Origin: Ferrovibrio sp035304305
Lineage (GTDB): Bacteria; Pseudomonadota; Alphaproteobacteria; Ferrovibrionales; Ferrovibrionaceae
NCBI RefSeq assembly: GCF_035304305.1
Contig: NZ_DATGQG010000054.1
Span: 1-64,000 of the forward strand
Length of the DNA stretch: 64,000 nucleotides
Direction: 5' to 3'
The notes below the pieces were generated by a model. It was given only the letters and a program-made list of their open reading frames with translations. It had not been told where the DNA came from and searched no databases. Both the position numbers and the translations under genes were made by a program. Below are positions 1 to 9,127 of the stretch, in pieces. The stretch's first letter is position 1, and each line of letters starts with the position of its first letter.

Positions 1-192
1 CAGCGGCAGCACACTGTAGCGGCCCGCGGTCAGCTCGGCGATATGGGCGTCGAACTGCTCGAGCCGGATATTGGTGCTCGGCACGCTGTCCTCGCCGAAG
101 CGGTGATACATCAGGATGGCGGCATGGTCGGCCGCGACAGCCGGACCGGCAGCCAGGCAGGCGAGCAGGAGGAATGGCAGAAAACGAGGCAT
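1..192 (-). CDS. Secreted polysaccharide deacetylase family protein (partial, N-terminus only)
   Basis: The first 64 residues are visible; the rest lies beyond the left edge. Residues 1-21 form a classical signal peptide (hydrophobic core LPFLLLACLAAG, Ala-rich cleavage region), so the product is exported. The mature start contains AILMYHRFGEDSVPSTNI, the opening beta strand of the NodB-fold polysaccharide deacetylases (MYHR.G followed by the first substrate-loop residues). The catalytic Asp and the metal-binding histidines lie outside the window, so activity cannot be judged. It is divergent from pyrF. Confidence 0.8.
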   Translation of the reverse strand, partial: MPRFLPFLLLACLAAGPAVAADHAAILMYHRFGEDSVPSTNIRLEQFDAHIAELTAGRYSVLPL

Positions 193-264
193 GGTGGCAG
201 CTTAGACCGGGCCGGGACGCCCCGCCAGCCGGTGCCGGGGGGAGACTTGGCCCGGGCTTTGGGC

Positions 265-270
265 TATAAG
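265..270 (+). promoter_or_regulatory. Candidate -10 element of pyrF (possibly leaderless)
   Basis: TATAAG ends 8 bases before the pyrF ATG at 279, and there is no Shine-Dalgarno-like sequence between them. No good -35 is seen at 16-18 bases. If used, transcription would start at or within a few bases of the ATG. This is inference from spacing only. Confidence 0.3.
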
Positions 271-278
271 CGCCGCCG

Positions 279-1016
279 ATGACGAACATGCCTCTCAAGC
301 CCCAGCCGGCCAGCCGGATCGCCCCCGTCTTCTGCGCCATCGATACCACCGAACTGGCCTTCGCCTCGCGCTGCGCCCGGGCCGCCGCCGCCGCCGGTTT
401 CGGGGTCAAGCTGGGCAAGGAATTCTTCACCGCCTTCGGCCCGACGGAAGTACGCGCCATCCTGCCCACCGGCACGCCGCTCTTCCTCGACCTCAAGTTT
501 CACGACATCCCCAACACGGTGGCCGGCGCGGTGCGCTCCGCCGCCGCGGCGATGGGCCCGATGATGCTGACGATCCACGCGGCCGGCGGTCCCGCCATGA
601 TCCGCGCCGCGGTGGAGGCGGCGAAGGCCGCGCGGCAGAAGCCGATGATCCTCGCCGTCACCGCGCTGACCTCGCTGGACGCCGCCGACCTGAAGGCGGT
701 CGGCATCACGGAAGACGTCAGCAGCTGGGTGATCCGGCTGGCGAAGCTGGCGCAGGACAACGGCGCCGACGGGGTGATCTGCGCCGCCACCGAGATCGCC
801 ATGCTGCGCAAGGCCTGCGGCCCGGATTTCAAACTGGTCGTGCCCGGCATCCGGCCCAAGGGCGCGGCGGCCGGCGACCAGAAGCGCGTCATGACGCCGG
901 CGGAAGCCTTCGCGCTCGGCGCCGATCACCTCGTCATCGGCCGGCCGATCACCGACAGCCCCGATCCCGAAGCCAGCGCCCGGGCCATCGCGCGCGAACT
1001 GGAAGGCGCGGCATAA
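279..1016 (+). CDS. pyrF: Orotidine-5'-phosphate decarboxylase
   Basis: This enzyme decarboxylates OMP to UMP, the last step of de novo pyrimidine synthesis, in the cytoplasm. At 245 residues it has the usual TIM-barrel length. The catalytic tetrad is present: Lys44 in the first strand and the Asp71-x-Lys73-x-x-Asp76 array inside LDLKFHDIPNTV. The phosphate-binding end contains PGIRPKG near residue 195 and VIGRPIT near residue 222. It is the first gene of a plus-strand run, and its TAA stop shares one base with the ATG of trpF. The start could also be Met4 (288); neither has an obvious ribosome-binding site. Confidence 0.96.
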   Translation: MTNMPLKPQPASRIAPVFCAIDTTELAFASRCARAAAAAGFGVKLGKEFFTAFGPTEVRAILPTGTPLFLDLKFHDIPNTVAGAVRSAAAAMGPMMLTIHAAGGPAMIRAAVEAAKAARQKPMILAVTALTSLDAADLKAVGITEDVSSWVIRLAKLAQDNGADGVICAATEIAMLRKACGPDFKLVVPGIRPKGAAAGDQKRVMTPAEAFALGADHLVIGRPITDSPDPEASARAIARELEGAA

Positions 1017-1657
1017 TGGCGATCTTCACCAAGATCTGCGGCATCAACGATCCCGTCGCCATGCAGACGGCGGTGGAGAACGGCGCCGACATGATCGGGC
1101 TGATCTTCTACCCGCCCTCGCCGCGCAACGTGACGGCGGAGCAGGCGGAAGAGCTGCTGCGCGACCTGCCCTCGGGCATCGACCGGGTCGGCGTCTTCGT
1201 CAATCCTGAAACGGATTTTCTCGACAGGATCCTCGCCAAGGCGCGGCTCGACCTCATGCAGCTGCATGGCGACGAGACGCCGGACCGCTGCCGCGCGCTG
1301 TCGATCTATTTCGGCCTGCCGGTGATCAAGGCCTTCAAGGTATCCGAGAAGGCCGACCTGAAGGCGGCGCGCGACTACGAGGACATCGTCGACTGGCTGA
1401 TGTTCGACGCCAAGCCGCCTAAGGATGCCAAGCTGCCCGGCGGCAACGCGGTCAGCTTCGACTGGAGCATCATGCAGAATGCGAAATTCCAGCGGCCCTG
1501 GATGCTTTCGGGCGGCCTCACGCCGGAAAACCTGCCCGAGGCGGTGAAACGCTCGGGCGCCACGGCGGTCGATGTCTCCTCCGGCGTGGAAAGCGCGCCG
1601 GGCAGGAAGGATCCGGAAAAGATCCGCGCCTTCCTCAAGGCCGCGCGCGCCCTCTAG
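1016..1657 (+). CDS. trpF: Phosphoribosylanthranilate isomerase
   Basis: This enzyme catalyses the Amadori rearrangement of phosphoribosylanthranilate to CdRP in tryptophan synthesis. The protein has 213 residues, typical of the monofunctional enzyme. The N-terminal TKICGI motif supplies the general base Cys8, and an Asp lies in the WLMFDAKPP strand as the expected general acid. The C-terminal phosphate-binding GGLTPENLPEA and VDVSSGVES motifs are present. It overlaps pyrF by one base and lies 14 bases before trpB, so these genes are probably co-transcribed. The separate (not trpC-fused) form and the trpF-trpB-trpA order are common in alphaproteobacteria. Confidence 0.96.
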   Translation: MAIFTKICGINDPVAMQTAVENGADMIGLIFYPPSPRNVTAEQAEELLRDLPSGIDRVGVFVNPETDFLDRILAKARLDLMQLHGDETPDRCRALSIYFGLPVIKAFKVSEKADLKAARDYEDIVDWLMFDAKPPKDAKLPGGNAVSFDWSIMQNAKFQRPWMLSGGLTPENLPEAVKRSGATAVDVSSGVESAPGRKDPEKIRAFLKAARAL

Positions 1658-1671
1658 TCCCAGGCAGGTTT

Positions 1672-2882
<1,211 letters not shown>

Positions 2883-2886
<4 letters not shown>

Positions 2887-3704
2887 GCCGCATCGACAAA
2901 CGCTTTGCCGAGCTGAAAAAGCAGGGCCGCGCCGGCCTGGTGACATTCATCACCGCCGGCGACCCCGATTTCGACACCTGCGCGCGGCTGCTGGAGGGCC
3001 TGCCCGAAGCCGGCGCCGATGTCATCGAGCTCGGCATGCCCTTCACCGACCCGATGGCCGACGGCCCCTCGATCCAGGCGGCAAACCTGCGCGCGCTGGC
3101 TGCTGGCGCGACGCTGAAGAAGACGCTGGATCTGGTGCGCGGCTTCCGCCGGAAGGACGATGTCACGCCGATCGTGCTGATGGGCTATTTCAATCCGATC
3201 TCGGCCTATGGCGTCGACAAATTCCTGAGCGACGCGAAGAAGGACGGCGTGGACGGCCTGATCATCGTCGACCTGCCGCCCGAGGAAGATGACGAGCTCT
3301 GCATCCCCGCCGTGAAGGCCGGGCTGAATTTCATCCGGCTGGCGACGCCGACCACCGACGATGCGCGCCTGCCGGCGGTTTTGCAGAATACCTCCGGTTT
3401 CCTCTATTATGTCTCGATCGCCGGCATCACCGGCGCCGCCGCGCCCGACACCGCCGCAGTGGCGACCTCCGTCTCGCGGATCAAGAAGCATACGGACCTG
3501 CCGGTCGCCGTCGGCTTCGGCATCCGCGACGGCGCCCGCGCCGCCGAGATCGCCCGGGTGGCGGATGCCGCCGTGGTCGGCTCTGCCCTGGTGGAGCGCA
3601 TCGCCGAGGCGCAGGCGAAGGGCAGCGATCCGGCCGAGCATGTGCTGGCGCTGGTTCGTGAGCTGGGTGCCGCGGTCCGCGGCGTGGTGAAGGCAGCGGC
3701 GTAA
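2883..3704 (+). CDS. trpA: Tryptophan synthase alpha subunit
   Basis: The alpha subunit cleaves indole-3-glycerol phosphate to indole, which is channelled to TrpB. The protein has 273 residues. The catalytic acids Glu49 (VIELGMPF) and Asp60 (DPMADG) are both present, as is the phosphate-binding GFGIRDG segment near residue 216. The gene begins with GTG, and its first four bases overlap the end of trpB. accD follows after 14 bases. Confidence 0.97.
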
Positions 3705-3718
3705 CTGGGAGAGATGGA

Positions 3719-4663
3719 ATGAACTGGCTGACCCGCACCGTCCTGCCGAAGATCCGCGAATTCACCACGAAGAAGGACACGCCGGACAATCTCTGGAAGA
3801 AGTGTCCCAATTGCGGGCAGATGATCTACGCCAAGGAGCTGGAAGAGAACCAGCATGTCTGCCCGAAATGCGACCACCACATGCGCATCGGGCCGAAGGA
3901 GCGGTTCAAGGCGCTGTTCGACAACGGCGAGTACCAGACCATCGAACTGCCCGACGTGGTGCAGGACCCGCTGCATTTCCGCGATTCCAAGAAATACCCG
4001 GACCGCCTGAAGGATGCCCGCGCCAAGACCGGGCAGAAGGATGCCTTTGCCGTTGCCCATGGCACGCTGGACCAGCGCGACGTGGTGATCGCGGTGCAGA
4101 ATTTCGCCTTCATGGGCGGCTCGATGGGCATGGCGACCGGCGAGGCGCTGGTGGCCGCCGCGCAGCTGGCGGTGAACCAGCGCGCCGCCCTGATCGTCTT
4201 CTCGGCGGCCGGCGGCGCCCGCATGCAGGAGGGCATCCTGAGCCTGATGCAGATGCCGCGCACGGTGATCGCCGTGCAGCGCCTGCGCGAGGCGCATCTG
4301 CCCTTCATCATGGTGCTGACCGATCCCACCACCGGCGGCGTTACGGCCTCCTACGCCATGCTGGGCGACATCCAGATCGCCGAGCCCGGAGCGCTGATCG
4401 GTTTTGCCGGCCAGCGCGTCATCGAGCAGACCATCCGCGAAACCCTGCCGGAAGGCTTCCAGCGTTCGGAATACCTGCTCGAGCACGGCATGCTGGACAT
4501 GGTGGTGCATCGCCGCGACCTGCGCGCCACGCTCAGCCGCATCGTTGCCCTGCTGCTGGATCCGATGCCCAAGGCCGATATCGTTGCCCTGCCGCGACCC
4601 GGCATCGACATACCGCCGACCGGGGAAATTCCGCATGGCGCCCCCGGCAAAAGGTCCAAGTAA
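3719..4663 (+). CDS. accD: Acetyl-CoA carboxylase carboxyltransferase beta subunit
   Basis: The beta half of the carboxyltransferase moves CO2 from biotin to acetyl-CoA to form malonyl-CoA for fatty-acid synthesis, together with AccA, which is not in this window. The protein has 314 residues. The N-terminal four-cysteine zinc ribbon is intact (Cys29, Cys32, Cys48, Cys51). It is followed by the crotonase-like domain with FMGGSMG and SAAGGARMQEG oxyanion loops and DPTTGGVTASYAMLGD. A GAGATGGA sequence just upstream could bind the ribosome. The 3' end overlaps the likely folC start by 29 bases; accD-folC linkage is common in proteobacteria. Confidence 0.97.
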   Translation: MNWLTRTVLPKIREFTTKKDTPDNLWKKCPNCGQMIYAKELEENQHVCPKCDHHMRIGPKERFKALFDNGEYQTIELPDVVQDPLHFRDSKKYPDRLKDARAKTGQKDAFAVAHGTLDQRDVVIAVQNFAFMGGSMGMATGEALVAAAQLAVNQRAALIVFSAAGGARMQEGILSLMQMPRTVIAVQRLREAHLPFIMVLTDPTTGGVTASYAMLGDIQIAEPGALIGFAGQRVIEQTIRETLPEGFQRSEYLLEHGMLDMVVHRRDLRATLSRIVALLLDPMPKADIVALPRPGIDIPPTGEIPHGAPGKRSK

Positions 4664-5951
4664 TCCGGATCCTGTATTGCAGCGCCTCATGGCGCTGCAT
4701 CCCAAGGCGATCGACCTCTCGCTGGACCGGCTCAGGCCCCTGCTGGCGCGCCTGGGCGATCCGCATCTGCATCTGCCGCCGGTGGTGCATGTCGCCGGCA
4801 GCAAGGGCAAGGGCTCGACGCTCGCCTTCCTGCGCGCGATCGCAGAAGCCGCCGGCTATTCCGTGCATGCATACATCTCGCCGCATCTGGTACGCTTCAA
4901 CGAACGCATCCGCCTCGCCGGCACGCTGATCGGCGACGATCACCTCACGGCCTTGCTGGAACGCTGTGAGGCGGCCAATCGGGGCGAGCCGATCACCTTC
5001 TTCGAGATCACCACGGCAGCGGCCTTCACCGCCTTCGCCGAAACGCCCGCCGACCTGCTGCTGCTGGAGACCGGGCTCGGCGGCGAATTCGATGCCACCA
5101 ACCTGGTGCCGAAGCCGGCGCTGACCGCGATCACGCCGATCGGCATCGACCATGTGCAGTTCCTCGGCCCCACGCTGACGGACATCGCGAAAGCCAAGGC
5201 TGGCATCATCAAGCCGGGCGTACCCTGCGTGGTCGGTCCGCAGCCCGACGAGGCGATGGCGGTGATTGAAGCCCGCGCGGCGGAGCACGGCGCGACGCTG
5301 CTGCGCCATGGCCGCGAATGGCGCGTCAGCGCAGGCGAGGACTGCATCGTCTGGGAGGATCGCAGCGCGGCCTACCGCCTGCCGCGCCCCGCCCTGCCCG
5401 GCCCGCACCAGGTCGTCAATGCGGGCACGGCGATCGCCTGCGCCCGCGCGCTGGACGGCTTCCGCTTTTCCGAAACCGCCTTCGCCGCCGGCCTGCGCCA
5501 GGTCGACTGGCCGGCGCGGCTGCAGCGTCTCAGGGCAGGCCCGCTGATCGAACTGCTGCCGCAGGATGCCGAGCTATGGCTGGACGGCGCCCACAACGCC
5601 ATGGCGGGCGCGGCGCTGGCCGCTGCCCTGGACGGCATGCCGGAACGGCCCACCTGGCTGGTCACCGGTATGCTCAATACCAAGGATGCCGCGGGCTTCC
5701 TGCGCCCGCTGGCGCCGCGGATGCAGGGCGCGCGCTGCGTCGCCATCCCGGGCGAAGCGAACTCCCTGTCGGCCGGCGATCTGGCCGCGGCGGCGCAGTC
5801 AGTCGGGCTGAAGGCAGCGCCGGCGGAAAGCCTGGCAGGGGCAATGGACGACGTCGCGCAAATGATAAGGGCCGGAGCAGCAGCCCCGGCCCGGGTCGTG
5901 ATCGCCGGCTCGCTCTATCTGGCGGGCCGGGTTCTCGCGGAAAACCATTAG
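4635..5951 (+). CDS. folC: Bifunctional folylpolyglutamate synthase / dihydrofolate synthase
   Basis: An ATP-dependent Mur-ligase-fold enzyme that adds glutamate to dihydropteroate and to folates. The preferred start gives 438 residues. The P-loop GSKGKGST is at residues 55-62, followed by the FFEITTAAAF and LLLETGLGGEFDATN segments and the ligase C-terminal LDGAHN motif. I chose ATG 4635, which overlaps the accD end; Met at 4689 is an alternative that keeps the whole ATPase domain. The open frame continues upstream inside accD, but that part has no homology. Its stop codon overlaps the stop of the convergent thioredoxin gene. Confidence 0.93.
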   Translation: MAPPAKGPSNPDPVLQRLMALHPKAIDLSLDRLRPLLARLGDPHLHLPPVVHVAGSKGKGSTLAFLRAIAEAAGYSVHAYISPHLVRFNERIRLAGTLIGDDHLTALLERCEAANRGEPITFFEITTAAAFTAFAETPADLLLLETGLGGEFDATNLVPKPALTAITPIGIDHVQFLGPTLTDIAKAKAGIIKPGVPCVVGPQPDEAMAVIEARAAEHGATLLRHGREWRVSAGEDCIVWEDRSAAYRLPRPALPGPHQVVNAGTAIACARALDGFRFSETAFAAGLRQVDWPARLQRLRAGPLIELLPQDAELWLDGAHNAMAGAALAAALDGMPERPTWLVTGMLNTKDAAGFLRPLAPRMQGARCVAIPGEANSLSAGDLAAAAQSVGLKAAPAESLAGAMDDVAQMIRAGAAAPARVVIAGSLYLAGRVLAENH

Positions 5952-6271
5952 ATCGAGGAGTTGATCCACTCCACGATGCGGCTCTTCGGCATCGAGCCGA
6001 CCTTCGTCGAGACCGCCTTGCCATCCTTGAACAGAATCAGCGTCGGTATACCACGCACGCCGAACTTTGACGGCGTCATCGGGTTCTCGTCGATGTTGAC
6101 CTTGGCGACCGTCAGCTTGCCGGCCATCTCGCCGGCGATCTCGTTCAGCGCCGGGGCGATCTGACGGCAGGGACCGCACCATTCGGCCCAGAAATCGACC
6201 AGCACCGGGCCGGGCGCCTTCAGTACGTCGCTTTCGAAGGAGGCGTCGGTAACTTTGGTCGGCTCTGACAT
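5948..6271 (-). CDS. trxA: Thioredoxin
   Basis: A small cytoplasmic disulfide reductase that serves ribonucleotide reductase, methionine sulfoxide reductases and similar partners. The protein has 107 residues. The active site WCGPC supplies Cys32 and Cys35, preceded by the VDFWAEWC strand, and the cis-proline loop GIPTLILFKDG is present. The start at 6271 is preferred over longer frames because a GAGGA ribosome-binding site lies about 8 bases upstream and the family begins here. It converges on folC with overlapping stop codons and has a good promoter upstream. Confidence 0.97.
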   Translation of the reverse strand: MSEPTKVTDASFESDVLKAPGPVLVDFWAEWCGPCRQIAPALNEIAGEMAGKLTVAKVNIDENPMTPSKFGVRGIPTLILFKDGKAVSTKVGSMPKSRIVEWINSSI

Positions 6272-6320
6272 GGGAAATCCTCGTTGATGCGGCTGCGGAG
6301 CGATTCCGGCAGCGCGGATA

Positions 6321-6349
6321 AAGGTAAGAAGGCCACCCCCGAGCGTCAA
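6321..6349 (-). promoter_or_regulatory. Candidate sigma-70 promoter of trxA
   Basis: On the minus strand, TTGACG (6344-6349) is separated by exactly 17 bases from TACCTT (6321-6326). The start codon follows about 50 bases downstream. The match to the housekeeping consensus is good at the -35 and moderate at the -10. Confidence 0.55.
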
Positions 6350-6408
6350 GCAGGGAGCAAGTCCATGATTTGTCTTGAATTTACAGCTGGACAAAGTCGC
6401 GCACGAGT

Positions 6409-6425
6409 TGTTACAAACCGTAACA
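6409..6425. promoter_or_regulatory. Perfect 6-bp palindrome, possible operator
   Basis: TGTTAC-N5-GTAACA lies in the divergent trxA/hydrolase gap, 44 bases upstream of the hydrolase ATG and behind the trxA promoter. The spacing suits a homodimeric repressor contacting one helical face. No regulator gene is adjacent, so the binding protein is unknown. Confidence 0.3.
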
Positions 6426-6469
6426 GGGGCCGGGAAATCCGCCCGTTCAGAGGGTAGTCAGGGGGTGTA

Positions 6470-7501
6470 ATGGCCGGGGGACCCGCCAGCAGGCCGGCAA
6501 TCTGGATGCGTGGCGCGGCGCTGGCGACAGCGCTGGCCTTCGGCCTGTCGCTGGTCGCGGCGCCCGTGGCCCAGGCGCAGCCCCGCGCCGCTTCGCATCC
6601 CTCCGGCAAGACGGCGACGGCGCCCAAGCCGGCTGCCAAGCCCGCCGTTTACAAGGCCCCGCGCAAGCAGAAATCTGCCGAGCCCGCCCGCCGGGCGGTG
6701 GCCGCGGAGGGCACCAGCTTCATGATCGACGGCCGCCGGGTGCGCGTCGACGTGGTCAGGGCCGAGACCGCCGCCGACGAACAGGCCCCCGCCGTGCTGA
6801 TCCTGCACGGCGCCAGCGGCCTGGGCGACGGCACGCTGTTCTACCCCCAGGCCAAGGCCCTGGCCGAGCGCGGCATTTCCGCCTTTGTCGTGCATTATTT
6901 CGACGGCATTCCGCACAGCCACAAGGCCGCACCGGCGCTGCATGACGAGCGCGAGAGGGTGATTGCCGAGGCCGTGTCCTACGTGCAGCAGCAGGATTAC
7001 GTCGATGCCGACCGGATCGGCATCTTCGGCCTTTCGCTCGGCGGCTTCCATGCCCTCAGCCTGGGCAGCCGGGATGAGCGGATCCAGGCGGTGGTGAACG
7101 TGGTCGGCGCCATGCCGGCGGAGGTGCAGCGCCGCGGCGTGCACCGGATGCCGCCGACTCTGGTGCTGCATGGCGAACGCGACCGCACCGTGCCGGTGCG
7201 CCGGGCCCATGACCTGGTCAGTCTGCTGCAGAATGTTGGCGCCGAGCATGAGGTGATGATCTACCAGGGTCAGGGCCACACCTTCCGCGGCGAGGCCCGC
7301 GAAGACAGCATCAACCGCACCGTCGACTTCTTCGAGCGCTATCTCGGCGACCGCGGCCTGCTGGACAAGGAGTTCGAGTTCGACATTGCGCTGGCGCCGA
7401 TCGTGCCTGAGGAAGAGAGCCTGCCGATCCGCGCGCTGACCATCGCCGATGAAGCGCTGGGGCTGCGGGCCGAGCTGATCAGCCAGGCAGCCGACGAGTA
7501 A
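6470..7501 (+). CDS. Exported alpha/beta hydrolase (dienelactone-hydrolase family)
   Basis: The 343-residue product begins with a signal peptide (about residues 1-37, ending AQAQ), then an Ala/Pro/Lys-rich linker to about residue 80, then an alpha/beta-hydrolase fold. The nucleophile elbow is GLSLGG with Ser189. Asp238 in HGERDRTVP and His270 in GQGHTF complete a triad, and the oxyanion segment ILHGASGLGD is at residues 111-120. Classical dienelactone hydrolases use Cys, so a serine esterase activity is more likely; the substrate is unknown. ATG 6470 follows AGGGGG by four bases. A strong terminator follows the gene. Confidence 0.85.
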   Translation: MAGGPASRPAIWMRGAALATALAFGLSLVAAPVAQAQPRAASHPSGKTATAPKPAAKPAVYKAPRKQKSAEPARRAVAAEGTSFMIDGRRVRVDVVRAETAADEQAPAVLILHGASGLGDGTLFYPQAKALAERGISAFVVHYFDGIPHSHKAAPALHDERERVIAEAVSYVQQQDYVDADRIGIFGLSLGGFHALSLGSRDERIQAVVNVVGAMPAEVQRRGVHRMPPTLVLHGERDRTVPVRRAHDLVSLLQNVGAEHEVMIYQGQGHTFRGEAREDSINRTVDFFERYLGDRGLLDKEFEFDIALAPIVPEEESLPIRALTIADEALGLRAELISQAADE

Positions 7502-7522
7502 CGGCGCATCAAAGACGCAAAC

Positions 7523-7551
7523 AAAAAGGCCGCTGGTTTCAGCGGCCTTTT
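7523..7551. terminator. Bidirectional intrinsic terminator
   Basis: The 8-bp GC-rich stem GGCCGCTG/CAGCGGCC (7528-7535 with 7540-7547) has a GTTT loop. It is flanked by an A-run at 7523-7527 and TTTT at 7548-7551. It lies between the convergent hydrolase and DUF4167 genes and can stop transcription from both sides. Confidence 0.9.
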
Positions 7552-7576
7552 GCATTTCAGGAATTCCGTACGGCGG

Positions 7577-8038
7577 TCAGGCGGCTGTCGCCTCATCGCG
7601 TTCCGAACCGGAGGTCTCGCTCGAGTCCAGCGCCGCTTCCAGTTCCATCTCCAGGCTCGGCTGCTCGCCGTCCGCGAAGGCCTGCTGCGGCGCCTGCTGC
7701 ACCTGCGCCGGCTGCTGCTGTTGCGGCTGCTGCTGCGCGGCATGCTGTTGCTGCTGCTGCGCGGCGCGCTGCATCGGGGTCACGCCCTGGGCCAGCATGA
7801 TGCGGTAGTAGTGCTCCGCATGCTGCAGATAGTTTTCCGCCGCGACGCGATCCCCGGAGGCATTGGCATCGCGGGCGAGCTGGCAGTAACGCTCGAAAAT
7901 GGTGCTGGCGCTGCCCCGGATCTTCACATCGGGACCGTTGGAATCGAAATTCCGATGGGCGCCGCCACCGCCATTCGCATTGCCATGGGGACGACGGCCC
8001 TGGGGACGGCCGCCACGTTGACGATTCTTGTTATTCAC
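7577..8038 (-). CDS. DUF4167 domain-containing protein
   Basis: A 153-residue protein with three parts. Residues 1-28 are a basic Gly/Arg/Asn-rich tail that looks RNA-binding. Residues 29-85 form the conserved DUF4167 core, with NFDSNGPDVKIRG followed by AAENYLQHAEHYYRI. The remainder is Gln/Ala-rich with an acidic end. The family is nearly confined to alphaproteobacteria and its biochemical role is not established. The start is GTG. It lies 231 bases beyond the end of prmC; its position after prfA-prmC is common in the class. Its Gln tract is encoded by CAG-type repeats. Confidence 0.85.
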   Translation of the reverse strand: MNNKNRQRGGRPQGRRPHGNANGGGGAHRNFDSNGPDVKIRGSASTIFERYCQLARDANASGDRVAAENYLQHAEHYYRIMLAQGVTPMQRAAQQQQQHAAQQQPQQQQPAQVQQAPQQAFADGEQPSLEMELEAALDSSETSGSERDEATAA

Positions 8039-8269
8039 TGTTCATCTCGCTGTTGTCGCTAATGGCGCATTCGGGCGAACTGCGCAGGCGCATCGCGCTA
8101 ACGTAACGCGCGACGCCGACGGCCTCTCATGACATCGAAGAGGCGATGACGCCGCCTGCCCAAGCGCCCCGACCACTGCATCTTTCGCGTGATCCTGCGG
8201 GGCTGCGTCATCCCGTAATCCCAAGATAAGCGCCATGGGGGCGCCTGCCAACCCCTTTTTTACCAGAAA
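8039..8269. other. Intergenic region between DUF4167 gene and prmC
   Basis: This 231-base gap is among the largest non-coding stretches of the window. I see no convincing RNA gene, terminator or promoter. Short open frames here lack recognisable protein features. Confidence 0.5.
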
Positions 8270-9127
8270 TTACCGGGGGTTGCGGGCCAGAATGACGCGG
8301 TCGATGCCGGCCAGATCCGGTTTCGCGCAGATCTCCCGGAAGCCCGATTCCGCCAGTAGCCCGGCCACCGGTTCTTCCTGTCCCTGGCCGATCTCGAGCG
8401 CGACGATCGCCCCCGGTGCCGCCAGCCGGGCGAGATGCGACATAAGCGCGCGGTAGGCCGCCAGGCCATCGCTGCCGCCGTCCAGCGCCAGCCGCGGTTC
8501 GTGCCGGGCGACTTCGGGTGCCAGCGCGCCGATGGCGGCGGTTTCGATATAGGGCGGATTGCTGATCAGGATGTCGAATGCACCGGCGATGCCCTCGCCC
8601 CAGTCGCCCTCCCGCCAGCGGCCTCTCGTCGCCAGGCCGAGGCGCCCGGCATTGCGGGCGGCGACGGCGAGAGCGGCCGGCGAACGGTCGATGCCCAGTC
8701 CTTCCGCGGCAGGCAATTCGTGCAGCAGCGCGAGCAGCAGGCAGCCCGAGCCGGTGCCGAAGTCGACCAGCCGCAACGGCGCTGCCCGGTCCGGCACCTG
8801 GTCGAGCACCGCCTGGACCAGGGTTTCGCTGTCCGGCCGCGGGTCGAGCACGTCGCGGCTGACCTCGAATTCGAGGCTCCAGAATTCGCGCCGGCCAAGG
8901 ATATGCGAGACCGGCTCGCGATCCGCCCGGCGGGTGACATACTCCGAGAACCGGACCGCCGCTTCCGGCGCGACAGGCGTGGACGGCTCGATGCGCAGGC
9001 GGTCGGCGGCAATGCCGCTGGCATGGCTGAGCAGCAGAACGGCATCGCGACGCGGACCTTCGACGCCGGCGGATTTCAGCCGCGCCGTCGCATCGCGCAG
9101 CAGATCGCCCGCCTGCATCTCAGTCAT
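8270..9127 (-). CDS. prmC: Peptide chain release factor N5-glutamine methyltransferase
   Basis: This SAM-dependent enzyme methylates the Gln of the GGQ motif in release factors. The protein has 285 residues. The N-terminal helical domain holds the RREFWSLEFEVSRDVLDPRPDSE segment typical of HemK/PrmC. The SAM-binding motif VDFGTGSG is at residues 121-128, and the NPPY substrate motif (Asn190-Tyr193) sits in ISNPPYIET. Its start overlaps the 3' end of prfA by eight bases, so enzyme and substrate are translationally linked. Confidence 0.95.
   Translation of the reverse strand: MTEMQAGDLLRDATARLKSAGVEGPRRDAVLLLSHASGIAADRLRIEPSTPVAPEAAVRFSEYVTRRADREPVSHILGRREFWSLEFEVSRDVLDPRPDSETLVQAVLDQVPDRAAPLRLVDFGTGSGCLLLALLHELPAAEGLGIDRSPAALAVAARNAGRLGLATRGRWREGDWGEGIAGAFDILISNPPYIETAAIGALAPEVARHEPRLALDGGSDGLAAYRALMSHLARLAAPGAIVALEIGQGQEEPVAGLLAESGFREICAKPDLAGIDRVILARNPR

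Noticed and set aside
4404..4634. N-terminal extension of folC inside accD
   Set aside because: The frame is open there, but the translation is Arg/Pro-rich with no folC similarity, and accD clearly occupies the region. The start at 4635 restores the normal length.
7700..7775. Simple CTG/CAG microsatellite as a repeat feature
   Set aside because: It lies inside the DUF4167 gene and encodes its Gln-rich tail, so it is coding sequence.
8042..8251. Small open frame of 69 codons in the DUF4167-prmC gap
   Set aside because: No homology recognised, no ribosome-binding site, and amino-acid composition like a random GC-rich frame.
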